Assembly: GCF_019966495.1 (NCBI RefSeq)
Contig: NZ_JAIMIA010000009.1
Coordinates: 1 to 64,000 of the forward strand
Origin: Tateyamaria pelophila
GTDB lineage: Bacteria > Pseudomonadota > Alphaproteobacteria > Rhodobacterales > Rhodobacteraceae
Direction: 5' to 3'
Length of the DNA: 64,000 bases
How positions within the stretch are numbered: the first letter of the stretch is position 1; every line of letters begins with the position of its first letter. The notes under the pieces were generated by a model. That model saw nothing but the letters and a program-made list of their open reading frames with translations, was not told the DNA's origin and ran no database searches. Below are positions 36,993 through 45,642 of the stretch, in pieces. A program made the position numbers and the translations under genes.

Positions 36993-38225
36993 TTAGTTGT
37001 AGACTTCTTCCTGAACCGTATCGAGGCGCTCAAGGATGGCGTCGACCTTGGAGGGGTCCAGCATGAATTCCTGGAAGCCTTCCATACCTGCCTTGGCCAT
37101 CGCTGCAGGCGCGTCACGGTCATAGAACTGGGCCAGGCCTTGGGCGCTGTTCAACAGGGCAAAGCCTTCCTGAATGAACTTGTCATCCGAGATGTCCGCC
37201 TTGGAGTTGATGGGCAGCTGACCGATGGTCATGTTCCACTGGGTCTGCACATCGGGGCGCGCGACGAAGGCCAGGAATTTCTTGGCATCTTCGACGTTCT
37301 TGGCGTTGGTCGGAATAAAAAACGCGTCCGCCGGCGCTTCTTCGGCAGGGGCGATCGCTGGATCGATGGTCGGGAACGGCATGAAGTCGATCTGCTCTTC
37401 GGTCAGACCGGCGTTCTTGAACCCGTCTACCGCAAAGTTGCCCATCACGTACATCGCGGCGTCACCGTTGGCGAAGGGTGCGATGGCATCCTGCCAGGAC
37501 ATGCTGGCATGGTTGTCGATAAAACCACATTCGTTGATCAGCGTTTCCCAGTTCGCAAAGGTCGCGCGGATGCGGGGATCGGTGTACTTGATCTCGCCCG
37601 CGGTCAGCGCGTTGTGGACGTCATAGCCGTTGGTGCGCAGGTTGATGTAGTCAAACACGCCCGCAGCCGTCCAAAGGAATTTCGTGCCGATCGCAAAGGG
37701 GGTGACCCCGTTTTCCTTCATCTTGGCACAGGCGCCCAGCAGTTCGTCCCATGTCTGGGGCTCTTCCAGCTCCAGCAGGTCGAAGATGTCTTTGCGATAA
37801 TAGATGCCCCACTGGTAATAGCTGTAAGGCACACCCCAGATTTTGCCGTCACGCGACATGGTGGGCATGATCGCGGCCAGATCTTCCTTGAAGCCGTTTT
37901 CTTCCCAGACGTCATCCACCGGCTGGAACAGGCCCGCATCGACGAAGGGCGCCATGCGGTTGCCGGGGTACCAACTGGTCACGTCTGGCGCATCGGCGGT
38001 CAGGAAATTCCGAATCGCTGTCTTGTGCGCTTCGCGGTCGTTGTTGTTGACGATCACGTTGATGTCGGGGTTTTCCTCTTGGAAAAGTGCAACAGCGTCG
38101 TCAAAGCCCTTCTTGGGGCCGGGGTTCAGGTCGTCAAAGTTGATGACCAGATCGCGCGCAAAGGCGCTGCCTGCCATAGCCGACAGGGCAATCGCCGCCA
38201 CGGCGGTTTTAACATTCAGGAACAT
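36993..38225 (-). CDS. sugar ABC transporter substrate-binding protein
   Basis: Periplasmic binding protein of the CUT1 importer (solute-binding family 1, MalE-like), 410 residues. A signal peptide with AVAAIALSAMAGSAFA ends near residue 23. The mature part has typical features: DAVALFQEENPDINVIVNNN, DAPDVTSWYPGNRMAPFVDA, IWGVPYSYYQWGIYYRKDI and WDELLGACAKMKENGVTPFA. Ligand is probably an alpha- or beta-galactoside, inferred from the two galactosidases in the operon. It is the first gene of the operon, with a strong RBS (GGGAGG) and a structured leader at 38241-38290. Confidence 0.95.
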   Translation of the reverse strand: MFLNVKTAVAAIALSAMAGSAFARDLVINFDDLNPGPKKGFDDAVALFQEENPDINVIVNNNDREAHKTAIRNFLTADAPDVTSWYPGNRMAPFVDAGLFQPVDDVWEENGFKEDLAAIMPTMSRDGKIWGVPYSYYQWGIYYRKDIFDLLELEEPQTWDELLGACAKMKENGVTPFAIGTKFLWTAAGVFDYINLRTNGYDVHNALTAGEIKYTDPRIRATFANWETLINECGFIDNHASMSWQDAIAPFANGDAAMYVMGNFAVDGFKNAGLTEEQIDFMPFPTIDPAIAPAEEAPADAFFIPTNAKNVEDAKKFLAFVARPDVQTQWNMTIGQLPINSKADISDDKFIQEGFALLNSAQGLAQFYDRDAPAAMAKAGMEGFQEFMLDPSKVDAILERLDTVQEEVYN

Positions 38226-38240
38226 GGTTTCCTCCCTTAG

Positions 38241-38290
38241 TTCCGTTTTCTCCCAGATCCGGAGCTTGTCTCATTGCTCCGGAAACGGAA
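38241..38290 (-). promoter_or_regulatory. structured 5' leader of the galactoside operon
   Basis: Two nested inverted repeats: outer TTCCGTTT (38241-38248) with AAACGGAA (38283-38290), inner CCGGAGC (38259-38265) with GCTCCGG (38276-38282). Together they fold into one bulged stem 16 bases before the binding-protein start. It could stabilise the message or mask the RBS. Function not shown. Confidence 0.45.
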
Positions 38291-38323
38291 AGTCAGATTT
38301 CTTTTGACTTACAGTCTCTCTTC

Positions 38324-38365
38324 GTGGAAGTTCCACATAGTGAAACTGAATTCCAACTATTGGAA
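38324..38365. promoter_or_regulatory. candidate IclR operators
   Basis: Two palindromes in the divergent region: GTGGAAGTTCCAC at 38324-38336 (single central base) and TTCCAACTATTGGAA at 38351-38365 (3-base centre). Their centres are 28 bases apart, nearly three helical turns. TGGAA/TTCCA half-sites are typical of IclR-family operators, and the iclR-type gene starts 60 bases away. Confidence 0.6.
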
Positions 38366-38425
38366 CTATGCGGTGGAGCGCGGGTCAGGTCAACACTTTC
38401 CTGCATCAGGCTCGGGAGGAGCAAG

Positions 38426-39214
38426 ATGAACACGCAAACGCCCCGGCAAGGGGATGGAACCATTGGCAAGGCACTGGATGTGCTTGACCTCGTTGCGGGG
38501 TTTGAACGGCCTGTGCGGTTCTCGGAAATTCTGGCGCAATCGACCCACCCCAAGGCCACGCTATACCGTTTGATCCAGACGCTCACGAACCTTGGCATGC
38601 TGCGCTATGACGTCGATCGCCAGACCTATGCGCCGGGCCTGCGTCTGGTGCGTCTGGCCCATGCGGCATGGCGTCAGAGCAGTCTTGCCCCCATTGCGCG
38701 GCCGCATATCGATGCCCTGTCCGAAGCCATGGGCGAGACGGTTCATCTGGCGCAACTCGACGGTGGTCAAGTGCTTTATGTGGACAAACGCAACGCCGCT
38801 GAACCGCTGGAAATGTTCAGCCAGGCAGGCAAGGTCGGGCCCGGATATTGCACGGGCGTCGGCAAGGCGATGATGGCCTTTCTGAGCGATGAGGCGCGCG
38901 CATCGGCCCTCGCCCAGCAGGCTTATTTTGCCCACACGGCCCATACGCACACGAGCGCCGAATCACTGGCGGCCGAACTTGACGAAATCAGGGCCGGTGG
39001 CATCGCCTTCGACCGCGAAGAGCATGAGCCCGGCATTATCTGCGTGGCAGCACCAATTCTGTCCGACGCCGGGCGGGCCATCGGCGCGCTCAGCATCACC
39101 ACATCCACGGCGCGCAAGTCGCTGACAGACCTGTCCGCGCTGGCACCACATCTGCGATCCACCGCGCACGACATCGCGCAAGCGGCAGCGAATTGGCAGT
39201 TTCCAAGCCAATGA
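38426..39214 (+). CDS. IclR-family transcriptional regulator
   Basis: A 262-residue regulator. The N-terminal winged helix-turn-helix is in residues 12-75 (GKALDVLDLVAGFERPVRFS, STHPKATLYRLIQTLTNLGM). The IclR effector domain follows (IARPHIDALSEAMGETVHLA, GYCTGVGKAMMAFL, EHEPGIICVAAPI). It most likely senses galactose or a pathway intermediate and controls the divergent galactoside operon and the downstream ATPase gene. The start has a strong RBS (GGGAGGAG). The upstream in-frame ATG at 38324 lies inside a proposed operator and is not used. Confidence 0.93.
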   Translation: MNTQTPRQGDGTIGKALDVLDLVAGFERPVRFSEILAQSTHPKATLYRLIQTLTNLGMLRYDVDRQTYAPGLRLVRLAHAAWRQSSLAPIARPHIDALSEAMGETVHLAQLDGGQVLYVDKRNAAEPLEMFSQAGKVGPGYCTGVGKAMMAFLSDEARASALAQQAYFAHTAHTHTSAESLAAELDEIRAGGIAFDREEHEPGIICVAAPILSDAGRAIGALSITTSTARKSLTDLSALAPHLRSTAHDIAQAAANWQFPSQ

Positions 39215-39242
39215 AGTCCAATTTTTCGAGGAGGGGAGAACC

Positions 39243-40304
39243 ATGACAGGCGTTACACTGCAAAAGGCGGTCAAGAAATACGGAGCCACCCAGGTCATCT
39301 TTGACGTGGACCTGACGATTGAAGACGGCGAATTCTGCGTCTTTGTCGGGCCATCGGGCTGTGGCAAATCCACCTTGCTCCGGATGATCGCGGGGCTCGA
39401 AGAAACCAGTGGCGGCCAAATCTATATCGGCAGCCGGGACGTGACACACATGGACCCGGCCCAGCGCGGCATTGCGATGGTGTTTCAGACCTACGCACTT
39501 TATCCGCACATGACGGTCGAGCAAAACATGGGCTTTGGCCTGAAGATGAACAACGTCCCCAAGGACGAGATCAACCGAAAGGTCAGCGCGGCCAGCAAGA
39601 TCCTCAAGCTTGATGACTACCTTGACCGCAAACCGGCCGCCTTGTCCGGAGGCCAGCGCCAACGCGTTGCCATTGGCCGGTCCATCGTGCGCGGGCCGGA
39701 GGTTTTCCTGTTCGATGAACCCCTTTCGAACCTCGATGCGGAACTGCGTGTCGACATGCGCGTCGAGATTGCCCGCCTGCACAAGGAACTGGGCACGACA
39801 ATGATCTATGTGACCCACGATCAGGTCGAGGCGATGACGCTGGCCGACAAGATTGTCGTGCTGCGGGCAGGTTATGTCGAGCAGGTCGGCAGCCCGATGC
39901 ACCTGTATCAGGACCCCGACAACAAGTTCGTGGCCGGGTTTATCGGCTCTCCCGCCATGAATTTTGTCGCAGGCGTCGCCGAGGCCGGAGGTGTGCGCGT
40001 GCCTGCCCTATCCGATATCGTCGTCCCCACTTCCGTCACCTTGCCAACCCCCGGCACGGCCGTCACAGTGGGCATCCGCCCGCAGGACATGGAACTGACG
40101 GCGGCCACGTCTCCGATCAAGCTCGACATCCGTGAACGATTGGGTGGCGTCGCCTATGACTACCTGACCACGCCGACGGGCGAGCGGCTGGTTGTGGAAT
40201 CCAAGGGCGATCTGGCGATGGAGGAAGGCACCGAAGTCACCGTGTCCTTCGACGAAAGCCGCACCATGTTCTTCGACAGTGAAAGTGAAATCCGGCTTCG
40301 GTAA
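39243..40304 (+). CDS. sugar ABC transporter ATP-binding protein, UgpC/MsmK type
   Basis: ATPase of the CUT1 importer, 353 residues. The Walker A motif is GPSGCGKST, the signature LSGGQRQRVAIGRSIV, Walker B VFLFDEPLSNLDAELR, and the switch histidine is in YVTHDQVEAMTLAD. The C-terminal regulatory OB/TOBE part follows (GIRPQDMEL and on). In this group such ATPases can serve several importers; here its position after the iclR-type gene, opposite the operon with the other subunits, points to the galactoside system. A good terminator follows at 40335. Confidence 0.95.
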   Translation: MTGVTLQKAVKKYGATQVIFDVDLTIEDGEFCVFVGPSGCGKSTLLRMIAGLEETSGGQIYIGSRDVTHMDPAQRGIAMVFQTYALYPHMTVEQNMGFGLKMNNVPKDEINRKVSAASKILKLDDYLDRKPAALSGGQRQRVAIGRSIVRGPEVFLFDEPLSNLDAELRVDMRVEIARLHKELGTTMIYVTHDQVEAMTLADKIVVLRAGYVEQVGSPMHLYQDPDNKFVAGFIGSPAMNFVAGVAEAGGVRVPALSDIVVPTSVTLPTPGTAVTVGIRPQDMELTAATSPIKLDIRERLGGVAYDYLTTPTGERLVVESKGDLAMEEGTEVTVSFDESRTMFFDSESEIRLR

Positions 40305-40334
40305 ACCAGCGCTGACTTGGCTTAAACACTGCAC

Positions 40335-40366
40335 GGTCGCCGCCACATCTTGAGCGGCGGCCTTTT
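40335..40366 (+). terminator. rho-independent terminator
   Basis: A 9-base stem GGTCGCCGC and GCGGCGGCC (one G-U pair) with a 10-base loop followed by TTTT, 30 bases after the ATPase gene. Confidence 0.75.
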
Positions 40367-40695
40367 CCGGATGAGCATTCAACGGCGGCGGCTTCACCCT
40401 GGTTAAAAATGGGGGCAAAAATCCAAAATGAGTGCAAAAGACAATCTTGGATCCATTTTTGGCAGAAAAGTATCCAGAAAGATCGCATCAGGACAATCGT
40501 ACTCGTATCAAAACTGAAGTCCCGTTGGTGACATGGTGCACAAGGACCGCATTCCGCGGCGCGCAGCATGCAAAGCGAACCACCATTTCAGCACCACATA
40601 CATAACATTTCGCGGCCGATGGTGCGCACAAGCTTTGCTGTCATCATCAAAGAGATGGAAACAATCTCAAACTTAATAGATTTCAGGCACAGCCT
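40367..40695. other. intergenic region without gene
   Basis: Lower GC than the surroundings and rich in A-runs. It lies between the ATPase terminator and the end of ptsP. No reading frame with an RBS or motif and no clear repeat was found. Confidence 0.5.
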
Positions 40696-42936
40696 TCACT
40701 TTTGCCCGCGCAGATATTCCATGACGGCAGGGCGCGCGCTCATATCGCCACGGTGACGGGAATCCATGATCACCTTGCGCACCTCTTCCAGATTGGACCG
40801 CCGCAAGAGTGATTTTACCGGCCCGATGGAAGCAGGACGCATGGACAGGCTGCGCATGCCAATGGCCGCAAAACACAACGCTTCAACGGGGCGGCCTGCA
40901 TCCTCGCCGCAGAACGACAAAGGCGTGTTGGTCTGCGCGCAGCGCTCCACGATCCGTTCGATAAAGCTCAGGAACGAGATGTTGAGCGTGTCGTAACGGC
41001 GGCGCACACGTTCGTTTTCGCGATCCGCCGCAAAGAAGAACTGTTTGAGGTCATTGCCGCCGATCGACAGAAACCCGACCTCCTCGAAAAACTTTTGCGG
41101 CGCAAAGGCGAGGCTGGGCGTTTCGAGCATGGCGCCAACCTCGATTTCAGACGGCAGCACATGCCCAAGGCGGCGTTCGCGGTCCATGGCCTTGTCCATC
41201 TCGGCCTTGGCCTGCGTGTATTCTTCGTATTGCGCCACGAAGGGGAACATGACCGTCAAGGGGCGGCCGTTCGCGGCACGGATCAATGCCTGCAACTGCA
41301 TGCGCAGGATGCCTGGCTTGTCCAGCCCCACACGAATCGCACGCCAGCCCAGGGCCGGGTTCGGTTCGTCATTGGGTTTCATGTATGGCAGAACCTTGTC
41401 AGACCCGATGTCGAGCGTCCGAAAGGCCACTCTTTTGCCATTGGCGGCCTCGAGCACACGGGCATAAAGCGCGCTCAGCTCGGACCTTTGCGGCATCTTG
41501 TTGCGCACAAGGAACTGAAGCTCGGTCCGAAACAGGCCAACGCCTTCGGCACCGGACCCCTGCAGCGATGGCAGATCAGCCATCAATCCTGCGTTCATAT
41601 GCATTCCGATCACAGTCCCGCACAGGGTTTGCGCCGGTTTGTCGCGAATCGACGCATAGCGTTCGGTGGCCGCTGCCTGCATCGCCATCTTGTCGCGAAA
41701 GGCAGACACGACGCTGTCATCGGGACGCAGATGCACGATGCCCTGTTCGCCGTCCACCATCACGTGATCGCCGTTCAAGGCTTCGAGTGTTGCGCGCTCG
41801 ACGTGCACGATCAGAGGGATCGCAAGGGCGCGCGCGACAATGGCCGCATGGCTCCCCACGGACCCGGCCTCAAGGATGATGCCCTTGAGCTTGCGGTCAT
41901 AATCAAGCAGCTCGGCCGGACCGATATTGCGGGCAACCAGGATCGGGTTTTCCGGCATTTCAGCCCCAGTGTCTGCGCCCTGCCCCGTGAGAATGCGCAA
42001 CAGGCGGTTGGACAAATCGTCAAGATCGCTCAACCGTTCGCGCAGATAATTGTCCGTCGCCTGCCCGATGCGGGCACGGGCCAGCGATTGTTCCTTTTCG
42101 ACGGCGGATTCAGCACTCAGACCGCTGCTGATGTCTTCTTCCATGCGCCGCATCCAGCCTTTGGAATTGGCGAACATGCGGTACGCTTCGAGGACTTCTT
42201 TTTGCTCCTTGTCAGCCGAGGCGTTGGTCAACATCTTGTCGACGCCCACACGCAACTCTTCCACGGCTTCGTTCAACCGCTCCAATTCCCGTTTCGGATC
42301 ATCCGCAACCGGGTTGGTCACGACGACACGCGGTTCATGCAGCCAGATGTGGCCCTCCGCAACGCCCTCTTGGGCAACCGTCCCGCGCAACATGGTCGGT
42401 TGACTGTGGCGCGCACCCATTGCGCTGCCCTCGCCCACAAAGGCGCCAAGCTCGGCCATCTCGGCCAACACCATGGCGACGACTTCGAGGGCATAGACCT
42501 CATCCGCGGAAAATTCGCGAGACTGTTTGGACTGCACGACCAAAACGCCCAGGGTTTCGCCCAAACGCAGAATCGGAATGCCCAGAAAGCTGGAAAAGAC
42601 TTCTTCGCCTGTTTCCGGCATGAACCGAAAGCCGCTTTCCTGCGGCGCATTTGCTGTATTCACAACCTGCCGTCGGCGCGCAACCCGCCCTACCAGCCCC
42701 TCTCCGAGGCGCAGTCGGGTCTGGTGTACGGCTTCGGGATTGAGCCCTTCCGTCGCACAAAGCTCCAGCGTGTCTTCGTCGCGAAACAGATAGACGGAGC
42801 ATACTTCACTGCCGATGCTGGTCGCGATCAGGCTTGTGATCTTGTCCAGCCGCATCTGGCCTGTGGCATCGCCCGCCATCTCGTCACGCAGCCGACCCAG
42901 CAACTTGCGGCTTTCGGTTTCAAAGCGTTCGGCCAT
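40696..42936 (-). CDS. ptsP: PEP-protein phosphotransferase of the nitrogen PTS (EI-Ntr)
   Basis: Enzyme I of the regulatory PTS: takes phosphate from PEP and passes it to NPr. It has 746 residues because of an N-terminal GAF domain (residues about 15-150, with GSEVCSVYLFRDEDTLELCA), the mark of EI-Ntr. The phosphohistidine is in VGSHAAIVARALAIPLIVHV. The PEP-binding barrel has GVGLFRTELQFLVRNKMPQR, VAFRTLDIGSDKVLPYM, the VMFPFVAQYEEY segment, FLSIGGNDLKQFFFAADREN and the cysteine motif LSFCGEDAGRP. It lies beside lysC on the same strand, an arrangement I know from related bacteria. The GAF domain may sense a nitrogen signal such as glutamine. Confidence 0.96.
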   Translation of the reverse strand: MAERFETESRKLLGRLRDEMAGDATGQMRLDKITSLIATSIGSEVCSVYLFRDEDTLELCATEGLNPEAVHQTRLRLGEGLVGRVARRRQVVNTANAPQESGFRFMPETGEEVFSSFLGIPILRLGETLGVLVVQSKQSREFSADEVYALEVVAMVLAEMAELGAFVGEGSAMGARHSQPTMLRGTVAQEGVAEGHIWLHEPRVVVTNPVADDPKRELERLNEAVEELRVGVDKMLTNASADKEQKEVLEAYRMFANSKGWMRRMEEDISSGLSAESAVEKEQSLARARIGQATDNYLRERLSDLDDLSNRLLRILTGQGADTGAEMPENPILVARNIGPAELLDYDRKLKGIILEAGSVGSHAAIVARALAIPLIVHVERATLEALNGDHVMVDGEQGIVHLRPDDSVVSAFRDKMAMQAAATERYASIRDKPAQTLCGTVIGMHMNAGLMADLPSLQGSGAEGVGLFRTELQFLVRNKMPQRSELSALYARVLEAANGKRVAFRTLDIGSDKVLPYMKPNDEPNPALGWRAIRVGLDKPGILRMQLQALIRAANGRPLTVMFPFVAQYEEYTQAKAEMDKAMDRERRLGHVLPSEIEVGAMLETPSLAFAPQKFFEEVGFLSIGGNDLKQFFFAADRENERVRRRYDTLNISFLSFIERIVERCAQTNTPLSFCGEDAGRPVEALCFAAIGMRSLSMRPASIGPVKSLLRRSNLEEVRKVIMDSRHRGDMSARPAVMEYLRGQK

Positions 42937-43089
42937 AGCCGTACGTCCCCCGTTTTGGTGCGCTCACAGCTAAATCACAGCACCGATCAAAGCGAAATGG
43001 CAAAGCGGCGGCGCGCCACCACTTTTGCTACTTTAAGTCGAACTAATACAGGTGCCTTGACCAATAATGCAAATTTTGCGCGCCGACGA

Positions 43090-44328
43090 TCAGGCTGCTT
43101 TTTCCAATTCGAACGCATCATGTAGCGCTTGAACGGCCAACTCCACATATTTACGGTCGATCAGCACGCTGATCTTGATCTCGGACGTGGTGATGACCCG
43201 GATGTTGATGCCTTCCGCGCTCAGGACCCGGAACATCTTCGCCGCAACGCCGGTGTGGCTGCGCATGCCGATCCCAACGACGCTGACCTTGGCCACATCG
43301 GTGTCCGCGATCAGTTCCTGATAGTTGATGACGCTGTCGACCTTGGCATCCGCCATCGCTTTTTCCGCGCGCGCCACTTCGTTGGTCGGGCAGGACCACG
43401 TCATGTCGGTGCGCCCCTCTTCGGCAATGTTCTGGACGATCATGTCGACATTCACCCCCGCATCGCTGAGAGCAGTAAAGATCGTGGCGGCAATCCCGGG
43501 GCGGTCAGCCACGCTGACCAATGTCATTTTGGCCTCGTCCCGCGAAAAGGCGACGCCTGCCACTACATTGCTTTCCATGATGTCCTCCTCGGCGCAGACC
43601 AAAGTGCCTGCCTCATCGCTTGGTTCTTCGAAACTCGACAAAACGCGCAAACGCACGTTGTAGCGCATGGCCAGCTCGACCGACCGCGTCTGGAGCACCT
43701 TGGCCCCGAGACTGGCCAGTTCCAGCATCTCTTCAAAAGCAATCCTGTCGAGTTTACGGGCCTTTGACGACACCCGCGGGTCGGTGGTATAAACACCGTC
43801 CACGTCTGTATAAATGTCGCACCGCTCCGCCTCGAAGGCCGCGGCAAAAGCCACGGCTGTGGTGTCACTGCCGCCACGGCCCAATGTGGTGATGCGTCCT
43901 TCGGGGCTGATCCCCTGAAAGCCCGCCACAACGGCAACGCGCATACCTTCGGCAAATTTCGCATTGATATTGGTTGGCGGGATGCCCTCGATGCGTGCGC
44001 TGGAATGGGCCGATGTCGTCTGCACCGGTACTTGCCACCCTTGCCAACTGCGTGCGGGCACATCCATCTCTTGCAATGTCAGGGCCATCAGACCGGCTGT
44101 GACATTTTCACCGCTGGACACAACGGCATCATATTCGCGTGCATCAAAGAGGGGCGACGTTTCGTTGACCCAGCCGACCAGTTCATTGGTCTTGCCGGAC
44201 ATTGCCGAAACGATGACGATCACGTCATAGCCCTTGGCCACCTCAACACCCACACGCTTGGCAGCGCGGCGGATCCGGTCAAGAGTGGCCACGGATGTAC
44301 CACCAAATTTCATCACAAGAACAGGCAT
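43090..44328 (-). CDS. lysC: aspartate kinase
   Basis: Phosphorylates aspartate, the first step towards lysine, threonine and methionine. It has 412 residues. The kinase domain starts VLVMKFGGTSVATLDRI and includes TLGRGGSDTTAVAFAAAFEA and CDIYTDVDGVYTTDPR. Two ACT domains at the C-terminus (MTLVSVADRPGIAATIFTAL, VSVVGIGMRSHTGVAAKMFR) bind the feedback inhibitor. The ATG at 44328 is preferred for its spacing to GAGG; a GTG one codon earlier also exists. Neighbours ptsP downstream and a promoter at 44356-44384. Confidence 0.97.
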   Translation of the reverse strand: MPVLVMKFGGTSVATLDRIRRAAKRVGVEVAKGYDVIVIVSAMSGKTNELVGWVNETSPLFDAREYDAVVSSGENVTAGLMALTLQEMDVPARSWQGWQVPVQTTSAHSSARIEGIPPTNINAKFAEGMRVAVVAGFQGISPEGRITTLGRGGSDTTAVAFAAAFEAERCDIYTDVDGVYTTDPRVSSKARKLDRIAFEEMLELASLGAKVLQTRSVELAMRYNVRLRVLSSFEEPSDEAGTLVCAEEDIMESNVVAGVAFSRDEAKMTLVSVADRPGIAATIFTALSDAGVNVDMIVQNIAEEGRTDMTWSCPTNEVARAEKAMADAKVDSVINYQELIADTDVAKVSVVGIGMRSHTGVAAKMFRVLSAEGINIRVITTSEIKISVLIDRKYVELAVQALHDAFELEKAA

Positions 44329-44355
44329 CACGGCCTCACGTCAAAATCCCGATGG

Positions 44356-44384
44356 GCCATACGCTGACCCGCCCTCAAGCGCAA
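44356..44384 (-). promoter_or_regulatory. putative lysC promoter
   Basis: On the minus strand TTGCGC (44379-44384) and TATGGC (44356-44361) with a 17-base spacer, about 28 bases before the lysC start. Confidence 0.4.
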
Positions 44385-44457
44385 GGTGCACGAACGCCCC
44401 TCTCGTTTATTCCTGAGATTTCCGCGATGACAGTGCAATCATCACCGACAGGGCCCC

Positions 44458-44483
44458 CAAGAAAATTCGTACGAATTTTCTTG
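44458..44483. terminator. 26-base perfect palindrome
   Basis: Two 13-base arms (CAAGAAAATTCGT and its complement) meet at a central GTAC. It lies 11 bases past the stop of the minus-strand SDR gene, so as RNA it can fold into a stem of 11 pairs with a T-rich 3' arm, as in a terminator for that gene. Being upstream of the lysC promoter it could also be a protein-binding site. Confidence 0.55.
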
Positions 44484-44493
44484 TCCCGCGCGG

Positions 44494-45135
44494 TCAATAC
44501 GGATGCGCTTGCCCATCCCAGGTTTCGAACACACCGCTCGTATCCAAAGACAAGGCTTCAAATCTGTCGACAAGACCTGCCACGGATTGGTCCACCGTGA
44601 TGGCGGCCGTGCGTCCGCCCATATCGGTCTGCACCCAACCTGGATGATAAATCCCGACGGCAATATCCCCCGCCAGTTCAGCCGCCAGATTGCGCCCGAC
44701 ATTCAACACCGCAGCTTTGGATGCACGGTAGATATAGCTGCCCCCCGGCGCGCGCGTATGCGACGCCATTTGCGACGAAATGATTGCTATCTTGGGTGCC
44801 GTCGCAGCCCGCAGATTCGGCAACATGGATTGGATCGTCAAAAATACACCCGTCACATTGGCTGCAAAGCTCTGCGCCCACAGATCCGGCGCATAGCCGG
44901 TTTCCAGGGACTCGCCTTTGTCCAGGTATATACCGGCATTGCACACCAAAAGGTCTACCGCTTGTCCCGCCAACGCCGCGGACATCGCCGCATGGTCCGC
45001 AGGTTGTGTCACATCAAGTGTTATATCAGCGCCCGCAGACCGGCCCGTCCCGGTCACCTTGTGGCCTTGATCACGGTAATGCGCGGCCAAGCCTGCGCCG
45101 ATGCCACGCGTGGCACCTGTAATGACGATATGCAT
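44494..45135 (-). CDS. short-chain dehydrogenase/reductase
   Basis: An NAD(P)-dependent SDR protein, 213 residues. The cofactor loop is ITGATRGIGAGLAAHY, the NAG motif is LLVCNAGIYL, the catalytic serine is in IAIISSQMAS, and the YxxxK motif is present in YIYRASKAAVLN. VGIYHPGWVQTDMGG is the usual segment after it. Substrate unknown. It lies 5 bases upstream of nothing on its own strand except the DUF1178 gene, which precedes it closely, so the two probably share a message. Confidence 0.93.
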   Translation of the reverse strand: MHIVITGATRGIGAGLAAHYRDQGHKVTGTGRSAGADITLDVTQPADHAAMSAALAGQAVDLLVCNAGIYLDKGESLETGYAPDLWAQSFAANVTGVFLTIQSMLPNLRAATAPKIAIISSQMASHTRAPGGSYIYRASKAAVLNVGRNLAAELAGDIAVGIYHPGWVQTDMGGRTAAITVDQSVAGLVDRFEALSLDTSGVFETWDGQAHPY

Positions 45136-45140
45136 GAAAT

Positions 45141-45587
45141 TCAGTTCGCTTTGCGTGTTGGAATGAAGGGCAACGGGAGCACAGGCACTCCGTCTTCGAT
45201 CAGCGCCTTTGCTTCGGTCAGGTTGGCCTCGCCCCAGATGGGTTTTTCCGGTGAATCTCCGAGGTGCATGGCGCGGGCCTGTCTGGCAAAGTTTCCGCCG
45301 ACATAGGTGGCGTTCTTTTCGACGGAATCGCGCATTTCAGACAGGGCCTTGGCCATATCGTGCGCGGGAACGTCCGGAGCGTCATGCGTTTCGGGCGTGC
45401 CCACGGACAAGGGTCGCTCGCGTGCAGTGCTGACGTTCGGAGCCATGATCGCCTTGCCAACATCGCGCGCACCACAGACCACACAACTGACATGGCCGCC
45501 CGCTTTGAGCGTGTCATAGGCATCAGCCGAGGCGAACCAACTTTCAAACACATGGCCATCGCGGCATTTCAGGGCGTATTTTATCAT
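45141..45587 (-). CDS. DUF1178 family protein
   Basis: A 148-residue protein of unknown function. The N-terminus has the family pattern MIKYALKCRDGHVFESWFAS, followed by VSCVVCGARDVGKAIMAPNV; Cys8 and the CxxC pair probably bind a metal such as zinc. The middle is charged and rich in Pro. The C-terminal part (YVGGNFARQARAMHLGDSPE, then KPIWGEANLTEAKALIEDG) is also typical of the family. It is 5 bases upstream of the SDR gene, probably in one operon. Confidence 0.93.
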   Translation of the reverse strand: MIKYALKCRDGHVFESWFASADAYDTLKAGGHVSCVVCGARDVGKAIMAPNVSTARERPLSVGTPETHDAPDVPAHDMAKALSEMRDSVEKNATYVGGNFARQARAMHLGDSPEKPIWGEANLTEAKALIEDGVPVLPLPFIPTRKAN

Positions 45588-45642
45588 TGTGACCGTAATT
45601 TAGGTGCTGCACCAGAAATAGCAATCGGTTCGCGTGCCGCGA

